Both the position numbers and the translations under genes were made by a program. From positions 9,121,501-9,185,500 of the forward strand of contig NC_134963.1 in the NCBI RefSeq assembly GCF_965638725.1: a stretch of DNA of 64,000 nt, in the 5' to 3' direction. Of the stretch, positions 49,668 to 63,900 are shown piece by piece. This stretch comes from Aptenodytes patagonicus (taxonomy: Eukaryota; Chordata; Aves; Sphenisciformes; Spheniscidae). The notes under the pieces were generated by a model. That model was given only the letters and a program-made list of their open reading frames with translations. It was not told where the DNA came from and made no database searches. Numbering within the stretch: the first letter of the stretch is position 1; every line of letters begins with the position of its first letter.

Positions 49668-52600
49668 CTAGTGAGACGATGATGTGTTCTGAGTCACCTA
49701 GAATAACCCGGAAACAGAAGGGTCAGCTTTAAGCTACCATCTGCAACTCAAAACATTCCCGCTGTGTTTCCAGAAGCAAGAAAAGGAAATGTTTAGGACA
49801 CAGAAAGCAGCACGAGGGCAGAGAACCAGCAGCCAGGAGACGCTGCCACGAGACTGCAGCCTCTTGCTTCGCTACCCTTCACGCAACACGAACCACCCGG
49901 GGCGGCCGTCTGGGAATCACCAGCCACACCTCTTGCAGTGAAAGCCACCACACACTCGCTTCACCAGCAGCCCTGCTTCCTCAGTCCAGGACTGGGCTCT
50001 GCATCTTCTCGCCCGACACTGGCGACGCAGCTCAATCCCCCTGCTTTCTTTAGGAGGCCACGTGTTGAGCAGGCAAGACCTGGCACCTTGGATTGAAACA
50101 TCAACACCAACCTACTGCATCTCCATGCTGTGCAGGTAGCGATTTCCGGAGAGTCAAGAAGTCTTTTTTTTTTTTTTTTTTTTTAAGTCTGTATGTACAA
50201 TGGCTGTTGGACTGCTCTGCATCACAAAAGATGGTTATTAATTGTTTTCAAGCACTGCTCTTTAGGGAGGGAGCCCCATAGTCTACTTTTGACACCTGAA
50301 CGCAATCACCGAAGTGCAAGAACTAGAAGACCTATCTGTAACCTGCAAATCAGACAAGCCACCCTTCCCTAAGGCAGGCAAGACCCACGGCAACGAAAAC
50401 TTTAAGAGTTTTGGAACAGAGAGCAAGGTGGGAAGCGCCTTGAAGTCGGAGAATGAAGAGCAAAATTTCTGATGAGTGAACGCAGAACTCCACAGCACAA
50501 AACCATACACACGAGCAGACCAGGAAGGAGGTGAGAGAGATGAATGAGCAGGGTCTGAGGAGCACAGAATACACAGGACATCAACAACAGAAGTGTGGAG
50601 GGTGGGAGCAGTGATGACTTCTAGCAGGAAGGACAGGCACATCGTCCCCATGGATCAAGGCAGGAGAGCAGGGACGTTTCCCACAGTCGGCTGCCCAGCC
50701 TGCAAATGCCCATAAGAGGGAGCAAGGGACCAGGCACCCAGGATTAACCAAACGGGGCAAAGCCCTCAGAAGGAACATCAGACTCTTACCTGCAGATGAC
50801 CTTTCAAATTGGCTGGCGTTTTATAATCCCCCTTTAAAACCTATGGAAAAGAGAAAATTGGGAGTGACCCTTCTGGGGCAGTGGCTCTATGAACATCGGC
50901 AAGTCCACCTCATTAACTGCGTCCTATGTCCCAGCATACCTGAACCAGCAGAAATACCGTGATGGGCATTTCTTCTACATCGAGGTGCTATACTGGGGCA
51001 ATAGTGGGAGGTTTCGTCCTTCATGACTGTAAGCAAAGACGGGGAACAGCATCCTGCTGGGGCAGGGAACCGACACAAGCAATTCTCTGCTTCCCCCCTT
51101 AGCCTGGGACGGAAGAGTATTTCAGTCTTTACCATCGTGCCAGTTCTCCAAATTCATCCCAGGAAGTACAGAAAGGTCCATGTCAGAGACCCAGGGTCCC
51201 TAACCCTGCCCAGGGCAGATGTTCACCCAAATCACCTGTGTCCTAGAACAGCTCTCAGCAAGCAGAGAGCAAGGAGGCGCCGTAAGAGACCAGAGCACTC
51301 AGAGCACGGACCAGCTCCAGCTCTTCCGACCTTCTAGGTCAGTGCTGCTACTTGCCTGCCTGCCCACAATCTGCACATAGTACCGCGGGGACTGGTCCCA
51401 CCCACAGGCGTTCCCCTGCTCCCACCAGTGTGACAAAGCACACCTCGTCCAAGGGCACCGTCACGGGGAGCACGTGCAAAGCTGAGGGGGCTGCAGAGTC
51501 CAGCCTCAGGTTGGGGAGGAACCCGTCCACCTCAAAGCATGAGAAACTCCCTCTGTTTAGTAACTGCTGTCTGTGGCTTTGCAGCTTCTTCCTCCCAGTT
51601 CTGCTCCAGGGACATGAGTCAATATTCTAAAAAAAACCCCTTTTGGTTTTGCCCAAATGCATTATGAGCCTCCACTTGCATTCCCCATGGGAGTGGCTGG
51701 TGAGCTACACACGGACACAGCACAGTCTGCGTGTCCTCCTGGGGCCAGACCGGCGTGTCTAGTGCCTACAGCTGTGCACCTAGATAACATCAGCACACAC
51801 ACCAGTAACTCCCACGTCTGGGTTTGAGAGCGGGGCTGGATCAGGGAGGGACAGGGCAGTATCTGCCGCAACAGAAGAAACAAATACCACCACAAAAATC
51901 ATGGGGAACATCATCAGTTTGAGCCACGCCAGACTCAATCTACCACACACATCTGTTCTGAAATCATCTCAGCGTAACTGCGTGTCTGTCGTTCCCAGTC
52001 TCCCGAAAGGAAGAGAGCGTTTGCGTCTCCCCTGCTCTTTTCTGATTGGGTTCAGCAGCCTCTTCTGCTCCAGAGGGCCCTGTGGCTGCAGAGACCCACA
52101 GCCCCACGTCAGCGCTCCCTCCCCGCGACCGCCCGGCAGCGCCCCAGGCAGACGGCAGCGACACTCACTCTGTGCGTGTTGTTTACAACTAAGGGGTCGG
52201 GGTGGCCGTAGTTGGGTGAGTTGGCGTAGGGGTCGTAGCCGAGCCTGGCGAGCATCGGTGCGATGTGGGCCATGTCCTGCAGCACATCCCCCGGGATGTG
52301 CCCGATCCACTTAGATAACGCCTCCATGTTCACCGGCTTGATAACCTGGTCTGTTGACCTTTCTATCCTGGGGAAAAATAATAAAGAAAAAAACCAAAAC
52401 AAGACACTGAGGTCAGATTTCACGCACGTACTGGGCTCAGACAGAAGAGCCTTCAGCTAGGTGCACTGCCACTTCAACATTTTGCTTCCAATGCCCAAGA
52501 CACGTGTGCAGCACAAACGCTCGTCGCCTGCCGGGTCCGCCTGGGGCAGAGCCGGTGCGAGGCACTGCAGGGCAGCCCCGGGGCAGCCGCTTCCCACTCA

Positions 52601-54837
52601 CAGCCCTGCTCTGGGGGAGCGGATCCTGGCAGGGGTTTCCATAGCCCCAAAGGTTGGGTCCCCCTGTACGGGGGGATCCATCCTGCACCGGGGTCGGGGT
52701 GTTACCAGGACACCCCTGCTTATTACAGGAAAATAATGAAAGATGTGTTGTCTGTAGCACAGATACACCACATGACCCCACTGAAAATCCAAAAACTTAT
52801 CTGTTTAGGCAACCTTGGCAAAATTTACTCTGAGCAAATAGTGATGAAAGCCCTGGAGAAACCATTGCTTCAGCCATCAAAGGTGCCAGCACCTCTCTAT
52901 CCTACACCATAGCTGCCTTCCTGGTCCGCCTGGGCTAAGGGTGCTGGGACGTGCTCCCCATCAGCCATGCTCCCTGCCCTCCAAACCCCGAGGAGCGAGC
53001 CCCTCGCAGGTACAGCCCCCCCTTTGCACCCTGTGCTCGGCGGGATGCTGGCCTGGGGCGAGCAGCCGCCTGCTCGACTCCAGCCAAAGGAAACCACACC
53101 CCACGCAGCACAGGCGACGCAGCGTCCTAAGAGGGATGAATGGGCACAGAGGCTGCGGATCCTGAGCCTCGTGAGAACGTCCCACTTACCAACTGCAAAG
53201 GCACAGGCAATGCTGCACAGCCTCGTCTGGAAGAGCATCTCACGGCAGAGGGAAGCGGAGCCTGGCCGCACACCCACGTCCGCCTCCGAGAAACGGAGCA
53301 GCTGCGTGTCCACAGCTGCCCTCACCACTTGGGCATAAGCAATTTATACAAAGACGGCTTGTATGGTTCCTTTACACCACTGACTAAATTTTGCCAAGTT
53401 AGACTTAAGCCTCCATTTAGGAAATAAAGAGCATTAAAAGAGGAGAAGAAGGTGGGAGCAGGCAAGCACCCCCCTAGCACCCAGAGATGGACCCCAGCCA
53501 AGGAGGGAGTGCTGGGGTGTGTCTCCGCGGAGCAGGTATTTCTTTCATTCTGCAATACCAGCACCAAACCTGGCAAGAATTGCTGCTCACCGCTGAAAGC
53601 CATTCATTAGCAGCAAAACTAATTGTGGTAAAGAGGTATTTGAGGATGGGTGGAGAAAAGAGGCATTAAAGAGCCCACGTTTCAGAGCAAGCAGTTCTTT
53701 TCAAATTAGAGTCCAAAATAATTTCTGCACTGTCAAGACAGATGAATAAAGCAATCACCTGCTCCTAAAATCCTCGCCTGACAAGCTGCTCTGTTGGGTA
53801 CAACAGATTGATAGTATTCAAGCCGTCTTCTACTCAGAAACACAAAACCTATTGCAGCAAAACTGGACGTGCTGCCACTCTGCCCCTGAAAAAGCATGCG
53901 TAAACACAAGCAATGCATCTTTGCCCCCAGTTTTAGCCTTGACCTGCTTTGTGTAACGAAAATGCTCCTCGAAAAGCCAGGGCAGGAGCCGAGACACTCA
54001 CTTGGAAAGCGACACCCCGCCAGGCTTCCCTATCAGCTCCTCGTGGTGCAGCACCGTGTCGCTCCAGGAGATGTCCAGGAACTTCATGATGGCATGCATG
54101 GACTGCTCGGGGTGCAGCACTAGCTGCTCATAGTAGACAGGCAGGCATCGGGACCGCCCGATCTCCAAGCACTGGGAGTACATCACCTCGATGGCTTTGT
54201 TCCACTTGGTCAGGCAGTCTCGATAGCTGTTCAGGTCGAAGCCCGCGATTGTCACTTTCCGCGTGATCATGGAGTGGACCGAAGCCCGACCGTCTCGAAC
54301 CATCAGGAGGAATTTGGAATTGGGGAACAGCCTGGACAGGTAGACAGAGGACTTCAGTGTGAAGGGGTCCTTGTTACACAAATACCTGGCTGGCTCGCCA
54401 TGCTTGGCGATCACTTCCAGTATAAAGGCCTGCATAGCGGCGTCCAAAACTTGGTCCGTCACCCCCGCTTCGTCCAGGCGCATCTTCTCTCGCCCCGATT
54501 TGGACCAGGCCTGCCGCATCGCCAGCACGCGGGGGATGATGCGGGTCTCCTCTCCACAGCGCACCTCAGGGTGGGCATCGAGCATGGCCCTCATCAGCGT
54601 CGTGCCGCTCCGTGGGACCCCACCAATGAATATCAGGGGCATCTCCTTGCTGTAACGGTACTCGATGTGGTTGGAGTCCATCATGACCAGCTCCTCGTTC
54701 TCGGGTCTCATCAGCCTGTGCCTCCTCTCGCTCAGGACCTGCTGGCACTCCAGGACCTGCTGGCCGAGGTGTAGAGTCACCATCAGGGCGACCACCGAGC
54801 CCACCACCAGCAACACCCTCCTCATGGTGACCCGCAT
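49668..54837 (-). CDS. TPST2: TPST2, protein-tyrosine sulfotransferase 2
   Basis: Four coding exons on the minus strand: 54837-54002, 52367-52169, 50840-50790, 49697-49668, with phases that join to 371 codons (human 377). Residues about 8-25 ([18 protein letters not shown]) form the signal anchor of a type II Golgi protein. PRSGTT (75-80) is the 5'-phosphosulfate loop for PAPS. E97 in RCGEETR aligns with the catalytic glutamate (human E99), and [12 protein letters not shown] is the 3'-phosphate-binding block. The enzyme transfers sulfate from PAPS to tyrosines of secreted and membrane proteins in the trans-Golgi. The start is MRVTMRR, matching human MRLSVRR; the frame extends a little further upstream but only through a GTG. 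The last exon encodes only VTQNTSSSH before TAG, so the human LGSS end is missing. It lies upstream of TFIP11 on the same strand. Confidence 0.96.
50164..50184. repeat. T homopolymer (21 bp)
   Basis: Uninterrupted T run in the TPST2 intron between coding exons 3 and 4. No retroposon body adjoins it on the minus-strand side that I can recognise. Confidence 0.9.
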
Positions 54838-54909
54838 CCTGTTCTCCTCCACACAGGCTGGTGACCACGCTTCAGCTTTCAGCTAGCAAGTGTTCAACCC
54901 AACGGGCAT
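54838..54909 (-). other. TPST2: TPST2 5' UTR portion of the first coding exon
   Basis: On the minus strand TTTCTCTTGCAG forms an acceptor ending at 54910, so the exon starts at 54909, 72 bases before the ATG. At least one non-coding exon must lie further right. Confidence 0.7.
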
Positions 54910-57900
54910 CTGCAAGAGAAACACAGCACGGTCAGAGGAGCAGGAGCCGCAATCCAGCCTGGCGGCACCTCAGCATCCAGCCTGGCTCCTTCAGGATGCT
55001 GACACCATCCCAGGCTTTCGTCATCTCTTTCACTTATCAGCAACTTCCAGGCTAGGTGCCTTCTACCCAGGAGGTAATTAAAGTCTGCCTCAGAGCACAC
55101 CCAAAGAGATTATTTCTGGACTGTTTGCGTACCCAGAATCAGAGGTTTACAGCTGAAGCAAAGCTCCAGGAACGTTTCGGAGAGGAGGGGCCACGCATAC
55201 CCAGTCAGTCCTTAAAAAAAATCTTTACAGAAAGTCTGTTCCATCCCAGATGAAGCCCAAACCCTCCCTGCAGTTCTCCTTCCTTCCAAAACTGAGCTCA
55301 GCACACCACCGTCTTCTCACTTCTCTCAGCCACCCATCTCCTTCCTACATTTTCTTTAGTTTCAATGTGCTGTCACAGGGCAGGGGGGAAAGCTGAAATA
55401 AGAGAAAAACAAAAGCATCTCATGCACATTTTAAGGGTCTGAGTCAGGAGAAGCGGTTACCCATTAGAATGGAACACTTTGAGAAATTAAACCATCTGAA
55501 GGCTAACAGCAACACACAGTGTTAAACGCCCTTCCTCCGGAGACTGACCTTACATAAAAATCCTTGAAGGCTTCATCTGGCATTAAGGCTTTTTGGGTTT
55601 TCTGTGTCTCCGTAGGATATCCAGCAGGAAGCCTGCAGTTTCTGCAAGTCCCCTGCTCTGCTGCCCACCCGGGAGGGACTCCTGCGAAACTCGTGCGAAC
55701 GCTGGCACCGCTTCCCACACCCTCCCCCTTTCTGCTCCATTTGTGAGCACAGGTTTTGCAATCCTCCCCTGGGCTCACCCAGGGATTTCAAGTTCTTTGT
55801 GATTATGTGGCTGGGGCAGGAGCTGAATGGAGTGGAAGGAACGGGACGTCCACGCGTTTTGTTTTGCTGACAATCCAAAGAACTGCTTCAGAAAAACGTT
55901 TTCTCCTCTCGACTCTCTCCATGAAAGAGCACATTTAGCAGCAGCCCGTGCAAAGCCCCTTTGCGGCGGAGAGCAGGCAGGAGAGCCGCCCCAGAGCCAG
56001 GCAGCGTCCCTGCCCCTGCCCTACCTGCCAGCACAGGCGGCCCCAGAACCGGCCGGGCGCTCAAGGATTCGCTCTGTTCCCCTTCCAACCCCTGACATCC
56101 CGCTCCACCTACCTGCACTGGTGAAGCAGTCAGCTGCTCACCATCCACCCGCTCTGCTTTTATCCACTTCTGCTCAAACCATCGGATTACCACAACACGA
56201 AGCGGCAGCGCCTCTCTGCCCACCCAGGCATGCGTTTTTCCATCCCAGCAGCAAAGTAACATCACCACCAAAATTATTTTTGCGGCTCTTTAGCACCATT
56301 GTTAACATCGTGGCCAACTGCTTGGTTAACATACCAAGGTTAAACAGTTTCAAATGCATGCCCATATACTATATAAAAGTCAGAAGGTCAAATGCTGGTC
56401 CATTTGTTTAGATGTAAATCAGAGGGAACAACAAACAGCCTTGGTATTTATGCAGCACCAAGCCAGAGACAGACCCATTAAAAAGACAAGCGCTCATCTG
56501 CTCCATCCTGCTATCTTGATCTGTTTCAGTCATGTAAATATATTCAAATGTTCACTCTAAAAATAATTGCAAATGCTGCAAGACCCACTTCAATGCATTG
56601 TAGCCGGAGCAGTCAGGATTTAAGGCCAACTGGAATAATTACAGCTATGCAGACCAAGACAGGCTAATTAGCAGGAAAGACCTGCAGTTTAAAAAGGAGG
56701 CTGGGAGCACAGAAGTGCTCTGTTCTTTGCAAAAACGGCTTTACAGTGAGCGTTTCCCACCGAGATGCTCCCAGCAGCTCCAGTCCGAGTGCCGCCGGAG
56801 CGGAACAAAGGGACTCACTCATTTTGCTGTGCGAAGCGGGAGGCTGGCTGGGAGCCCGCGGTACCGGCCCTGCTCCGGCAGCACCTGGCGGGACAAAGTG
56901 CCATGTCCCTGGGGATCACCCTGCCACCCCGGCCAGGGCAGACACGCAGCCCCCACCGCTGCCCATCCAACGCCACCAGCACGGGGAAGCTCTCGCTCTG
57001 CTGTGGGGCAACAGGAAAGGCAGAGAGGCTGGTGTCGACGGCTGCCATCGAGGAGCACAGCTTCTCCCTTCCTGCTGCAGCACGCCACCGCTCCCACCAG
57101 CAGAACAGCCCCGCTCTACTTCCTGCACAGCAGCCACGGGCACCGGGAGGGCTGAAGCAGAACACACTTCTCCAGTGGGATTACCCCAGTGTACCCAGGC
57201 GGGCTGAACAAGCATCCGTGAGTGTGCTTGGCAGCGGTCTGCTGAGCAACCGCAAACAAGCCCGGCTTATTTTCAACTGTTCTGTGCAATCCTCCACTAA
57301 GAATTCCCCAAAATGTATGGGGCTTATTAGTCTATGAGAGAACAGGGATGGATAATTTCCTCCACAGCAGATATCTGGTGGAAAATGTCATGGCATAATT
57401 AGGCAGCACAGCTGTCTGATCAGAGACAACCTTCTAGTCCTTCAGATGCCCAAGCTGGCTCTGAGAGCTTTCCACTCCAGCAGGAATTAGGGAGCTCTCA
57501 GGGGCTTCTTTGGCACATCACATCACAGGGACTGAAAACCACTGCAGCTGGTGACGGGGAGTAGAAATCAAAGTGCCAGCAGCTGACCCTGGGCTGAAGC
57601 CCCTGAGTGCAGCTCGGACACTGCAGGACAGGGACGGGCTGTGACCCACAGCCAGGGACTCCATCCCCGACTGTGATCAGGGCAAGGCTGGTACCAAAAG
57701 CAGAGAGCGTGAGCAAGGATGGGAGCTGGTGGGGAAGTGACAGCAGAGCAGTGACAAACAAGGACACAAGAGGTCCTACAGGCAGAAAGTCTTATTTTGC
57801 ATGCTGATCGGACATTAGTATAAACAAAGCTTAAACCGTTTCTTGTCAGCTTGTGAAGGCAATACAATATTAACGGGGCATCAGTGGCGGTGTGCGCAGA

Positions 57901-60900
57901 TGTATTCATCAGCCCACACCCAGCATCACAGGGGAATCAACTGCTCCGGCACTGCCAACCATATGTACTTACCTTCCCCCAGTAAGTTCATTTTGCTGCT
58001 AGCCGAGCTTCATGCTGAAACACAGGTGGCCGCGAAAATACCTAATGGGAAAGAAAAGCCACAGTGTCGATTTGCTTATTTATCACAGACATCTGCACAC
58101 ACTGTGACAAGTGATGCTCTCCTCTTTGGCAACTTCCCCTGCCGCACGCACCCCTCCCGCCCACAGCCTCCCTCCGAGCCCAGGGGAAAGGTGGTCCCGG
58201 TGGAGCCGGTGGTCCCGGCTCACAGTCAGTGCTGGCAGCCAGACGCGGCACGCCTGCGACTTGGCCATCTGCCCTCAGGCACCGGCACCGCTCCACCACG
58301 GCGGCCTTTGCAGGGCTGACCCAGAAGGAAAAACCAAGGGAAGCAGGAAGGCGGCTGCTCTTTTAGGAAATGAAGCCTCCTGGAAGGGAGAAGCCTCAGG
58401 GGGACAGGAGCAGCTGGGATGTTTAAAACCTGGGGGACAACAGTCCAAACATGGCACGCTTCCATTGCACACAAGTGACCGGCACAACAGTCCATCCCAG
58501 AGGAAGCAGTTCCAGACTTGCCTGCCACAGGCTTTGGTACAAATGCTGAAATCAGGCACAAGTCAGACTATAGTCAGAGTCCCCAAACCACTAACAGCAA
58601 AAGGAGACGGGGCCCGGAGGACTCCCCAGGTCTGACAGGTCACGCTCGTGCCTCCAGGCAGGGTCATGGGGATGCCAACCTCTGCACTAGGAGCTGCCCA
58701 CGCTGCCAGGATCTCCCCGGCTCCAGTCCAAGGAACAAATCTCTCTCCAGCCTCATCGCCCGCTGAGGCAGCAGGCTGGCCCCTTGCAGCATGCAAACCC
58801 CACCAGGTAGGGAACCGAAACCCGCACGTCAGCCCAAATGCCAGGTTTCCCACATGGACACGACACCTGCACCCACGAGGACTGCACCCATCCTGGGGAG
58901 CCCAGCAGCTGCCTGCACTGCCTTGGCTGAAGCTGTCCTGCAAGCGCAGAGCATCCCAGTGACAGCACGCCTGTGCGGGGGTCCTGCCCGCGTCCCACCA
59001 GCAGTACAGCAGCTGTGTCCCTGCAGGACACCCTCCTCCAGGCACGGGAGGACAGCAGCAGGGGAGGACCCATCCCAGCAGGGCTGCAGCTTTCCAAGCA
59101 AAGCCACCATGCAGGGGGCCGTGCTGCAGCGGAGCACCCTGAGGGGCCAGGACCTGGTGGGCAGGCAGGATGGCACTCCGCTCCGAGGCTCAAAGTGCGC
59201 GCACGGGACCACGGGCTCGTCGTGGGGCTGCTGCAGTCGGGCCCTTCCCACAGTCAGCTCCCCCTTGATGTATGACGGCGTCCCAGCCTCAGAGGATGTT
59301 TTTGAGAACATTTCAAGTACGGACACTAATTGTTATTCCAGCCACCCAAGAGTCTCCTCTCCTGCCCAGCTGCCATTGAACGTCACGCAGCCCCTCCACT
59401 TTAGCACTGATTAGAAACTAGAGGGAAACTCCACCCAGCACGAACTTTGCAAGAGCTTATCCGCAGTGCACGCATCGCCCTCCTTCCCTGCAAGGCTTTC
59501 TGCTCGACCCTGGCCTGGCCTCCATCAACCATGGGATTTCAGGTCCGGACAAGGCTGCAGGTCCGCGGAGCAGCAGCTGCATCCCTGGTTGTGCTTCTGC
59601 AGTGCCACGAATGATCTGGTGCACGGAGCGGCGGTGGTTTAGCAGCCCAGCCCCGAGACACCATGCTCCGGAAACAGCTCCAGCTCTTGCCCGTTCACAC
59701 ACAGACAGACACACAGACACACACACACTTGCAGACTTCCTTCCTGACGCCTCCCACCGCAGCGTGGGGCCGTGCAGCGTGCCACCACGCAGCTGCTGCA
59801 CCGGCCGGGCAGACACCGCAGCCAAGCGAGCACCAACAGCGAGCACCAACCGACTGCAGCCTCCACGTCCTCCTTCACCTGCTGCTGTGAAACGGCTAAA
59901 CCACCACCACTGCTGGAGAGCAGCCCCGCGCGCCGGCACAGCGCGGTGTCGGTGCAGCCGGGGCCGCCGGAGCAAGGGAGCCATGCACCATCTGTAGTGA
60001 TGAAGCAATGTCTCAAGTCCATTTTTTAAAGCAGCAAAGTGTTACAAAAAAACAACAAAACCAGTTTTTACGAGAAGCTCAGTATCATCAAAAAATGCAT
60101 TTTTCTTTAAACCATTCCCAGAACTGATTGCTATTAACTGCAGCTTCCCCAAAAGACATAGGTGTGGCCTGGAAAATTTTAGCTCAAATGATTGGTACTT
60201 AATAAAAGGGTGAGGAACTGCAGACGTCTTTGTGGCGAAACAGCAGCAGAAGCTGTGGTCAGCAAGAAATATCCTAATACAGCTAACTCGCATCTTTACA
60301 AAACAGCAAAATTTAATTACTTAATTGAGAGTCTCCAGTTAATTCACACGTGGCATGCAACACAAAAATAAACACAGCTTGCCTGAAGGCGACTGCTGCC
60401 ATCCCAACCTGAGCTCAGACAAATGACGCGCCCAGAAGCGCTGTCACCGCTGAAGGCAGGCATGCTTCTCCTGGTCTCTCCTGGCGGCAACTCGTAACGT
60501 GCGTTTCAAAACACCCGACGACTCCAAGGCATCTCCCTTAGCAGGACAGAGATGCTCACGTCCTGAGGAGGCAGCAGCAAACAGGAAAGGGGTCAAACGA
60601 GCCCCGGGAGAGGAAAGCCGGGAAGAGCCAACGGGGGCTTAGGGCGAGGAGCGGGAAGGGATGGGCTGCTGGCACGCAGACGCACGGGGTGTTTCTCCAT
60701 CTCAGTTTCAAAGCAGCCCGAGAGAAAGCTGATCAACAAATTTTAAAACATTCACCAAGAGATCGATAGGCAGCCCTGGAAAACAGCAAGCATGGAGCAA
60801 GCACCGATCTCTGCTTGCTGCTGCGTGCCCAGAGAGGCAGCCAAGGTGACGGCAGAGGCTGAGGGTCACCCAAGTGCAGCGTCAGCCCTGTTGCACAACT

Positions 60901-63900
60901 CGCAGCTCATGCTCTTCCACCCCCAGCACAGCAAGGATCGATCTCCACGGGGATGGCCAGCCTGCAGGAGCAGAGTCCAGCCTACACTGTGGTTTGCTGC
61001 CCACCCCAAATCGATACTGCAGCCGCTCGCAGCAGAACAGGAGGTTTGTACAAACCTCTGCTGGAGGTGAGCAACGGCCTGAGGCTCCGGGCGGTGTGAG
61101 AAGAACCCACTTTTATGTGGGTTAACTTAAGCTGTAGCTGGCACCTACAGCACTCAAAAAAAAAAAAAAAAAAAAAAGAAGTTGCTTTCAGGCCACCAAG
61201 TGGCGAGAACAGCAACATCGACAGCAGAACAGTTTTTGCTTATTAAAGCTAGAGATGCACTGCAGGCCACAAACCCAGATGTATCTACAGGAATCAGAAA
61301 ACAATCCCAATAAAAATACATGGATTTTAGAGCACTTCAGGGTTATGCGTCCCTTTGAAAATCCCCAAATAGAACAAACAGCACTATGGTTTGCATTTGC
61401 ACCGCTGACATCATCCCAAGTAAAACTGGAAGACATAGTCAAAAGACTGCAAGAATGGGTGTTTAAGCACACATCTTACCACCCAAACCACAAGGACGGT
61501 GTTTAAGCTTGCATCTTAGCACCCAGCCGGCTCAGCTCACCTCCACAACAGCCGCAGGGCAAGCCAGCGCTGCTGCGCTTACAGGTCCTGCCCCATTTCC
61601 TTTCAGTTGAACGCACTCAACACGATGCGCCAGCCAGAGTCCCTGCAACGACGCCAGCTCCCGAACGTTCCCTCTTCGCCTTCCACTGCGAAAGGCGCTC
61701 GCCGTCGCTCTGGCAGCTCTGCTCAGATGCTGAGGCCACCCCAGCAGCTGGGCGCAAGGGTCCGGTGGCACAGCCCGCCACCGCAGCGCAGCTCCCGCTC
61801 CCCAGCACCACCACAACTACCGTGTTCCTGCAGCCTGGAGGTCGCTGGCTTGCCCCTGCAGGGACAAGGGGGTTTCACAAAAGACCGTTTCTCTCCCAAA
61901 GCACAAAGCCCTCCTCCGGGGGGACACACACGGGAGAATTTATTCTCACGGCTGAGTACCTAGAAAAATAAACTAGCAGAATCTGATGCCCCAAGGATTA
62001 AGGCAGCACGCACTGGCTTTAAAAACTGGCTTTCTCACTCAGAAAAGCCTGCGAGGTGGAAGCCCCGAGCCACGCAGCGCATTCCCAGCCGAGCACCCCA
62101 GCACACAATCCCAGGAGAGCCTGGCCGGGATGCATGCACAGTGCGCCAGCCTGCTTTAACAGGCTCTAAATCACATCAACAAAGAATCGACAGACATTTC
62201 ACATCACAAATGTACTGTTTGTTTATCGCCTCGAGGCTGTTATGATTAGAAAAACATTTTATTATCCTGCTCAATGCTACAATGTTCCCAAAATAATAAA
62301 AATCCCACCAATTTACGGCATCTTCACTCCGCCTGCCTCTCGTTCCAAGCACAGCAATGGTATTTTATCGTCCGATGATGGAAACCACAGTACCCACTTC
62401 TGCAAACCTCTCCGTAAGGCAACAGCCTTTCTCTCAAACTGGCTTATTAATTATGAAACGCCTGAAGTGAAAGCTGCTGGCAGAAGGCGGCGATGGAGGC
62501 ACCCACCCCAGCGACCTGGCACTGTTCCCACCACACCCCAGCAAAGCTGCAGCAAAGCTAGGAGGGAAGGGGCTCGCCATGTCCCCCTCTTGGCTCAAGG
62601 AGCAGGGTTGAGAGGCACAGCTGCCGCTGGAAGGACCGAGCCAGAGCGAGGGGGTACAGGCGGGGAAGGGAGACGCACCCGCCGCCCCATGCTGCAGGCT
62701 GCGAGGGACAGGAGCCGGGGCAGGAGGGGTGTCCGTGACCCCCCAGCGACGGATGGGGCCACCCGGCAGATCGGCTCAGTCTCCGTTTCGGATGCGCTTG
62801 TGCTGAAACAGGACAGGAGCTCTGCACTTCTGACTTTTAATCAACCCACAGCGCCAATTCACAGAGCTTTACCTTTTCTTAATTACTCTGCAGTTGCTGC
62901 CTCAGGGGGACAAAGGCAAAGCCAGCGCGGGTGCCGCTGCAGGACCTGCATGAACGGTGACAGACAGACAGACACGCTCCCATCGCCCCACTCCCCCCGC
63001 AGAGCTGTCTGTGGGGGCTCTCGGGAAGCACGGAGGCGTTCCTCTCCTCCTCCCTGCACCTCCATCCGGGGCCCCTCCAGCTCCCAGCCCCCATCCACGG
63101 AAGGTCCCAGGAACTCCCACTCCTGGGGACTGCATGGATCCCTGCAGCAAGCTGGAGAGGGGCACAGGGAGCACCGCACAGCGAGGGGAGCTGGAGTTTG
63201 CAGCCTCCACGTTAACTCACTGCACTCGGTGCAAACGTGATTCTTCCCTCCCGAAACCGAACAAAGATTCCCCATACAGATGTGGGTGGTCAGAGCCTGC
63301 CATACAACAGGGAGAAAAAGAAGTCAGAGGAACTGCTAGAAAAAATATTAAGTATCTTCAAAAAAATATTTTCCAAATCCACACGCCAAATCCTAAGTCT
63401 CAACAAGCTCCATTCTTGCACACACAAAGATCAGGATTTGCAAATAAAAGGTTGTTTCTGCAAGAGAAACCCCAAAACCTCAAATTTGCTTAAGAAACAA
63501 AATCAAAATATTTTATTTCCCAGTGCAGCAACACCAGGCGTCCCCAGAGCTGAAGGCACTGACTGAGGAGAGGGTAACGTGGGCAGAGGGGCACGCTGCA
63601 TACCCCTTGGACAGTGAGGTGAGGAAGAAACGCTGCTGTACCCCACCTCCCCGCAGCCCCTTTCTGCTCTTCCCTGCCCCGTTTCCTGCGGCTGCCGGTG
63701 CGGAGCAGCCCTGCGGCTACACGGTCCTGAGCACAGACCAGCCCCAGGATCTCCACCGTGGCCCAGCTGGGCTTGGTGTGTCGCCTGCCACAAGGGCAAG
63801 CATTTGGCATTTTCACAAAGCCAGTGATTTTGGGAAGGGCACAGAGCACTGCCCAGCACCGACTTCAGCAATGTGTGAATACGTGGCCTCCCACTCGATA

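Noticed and set aside
54838-54852. Upstream start for TPST2 (M-E-E-N-R before MRVTMRR)
   Set aside because: The codon at 54852-54850 is GTG, not ATG. The human protein starts at the position of 54837.
62242-63240. 332-codon open frame on the plus strand
   Set aside because: It has no recognisable domain, is Arg/Pro/Ser-rich as chance frames in GC-rich DNA are, has no splice or promoter context, and overlaps other long chance frames on the other strand.
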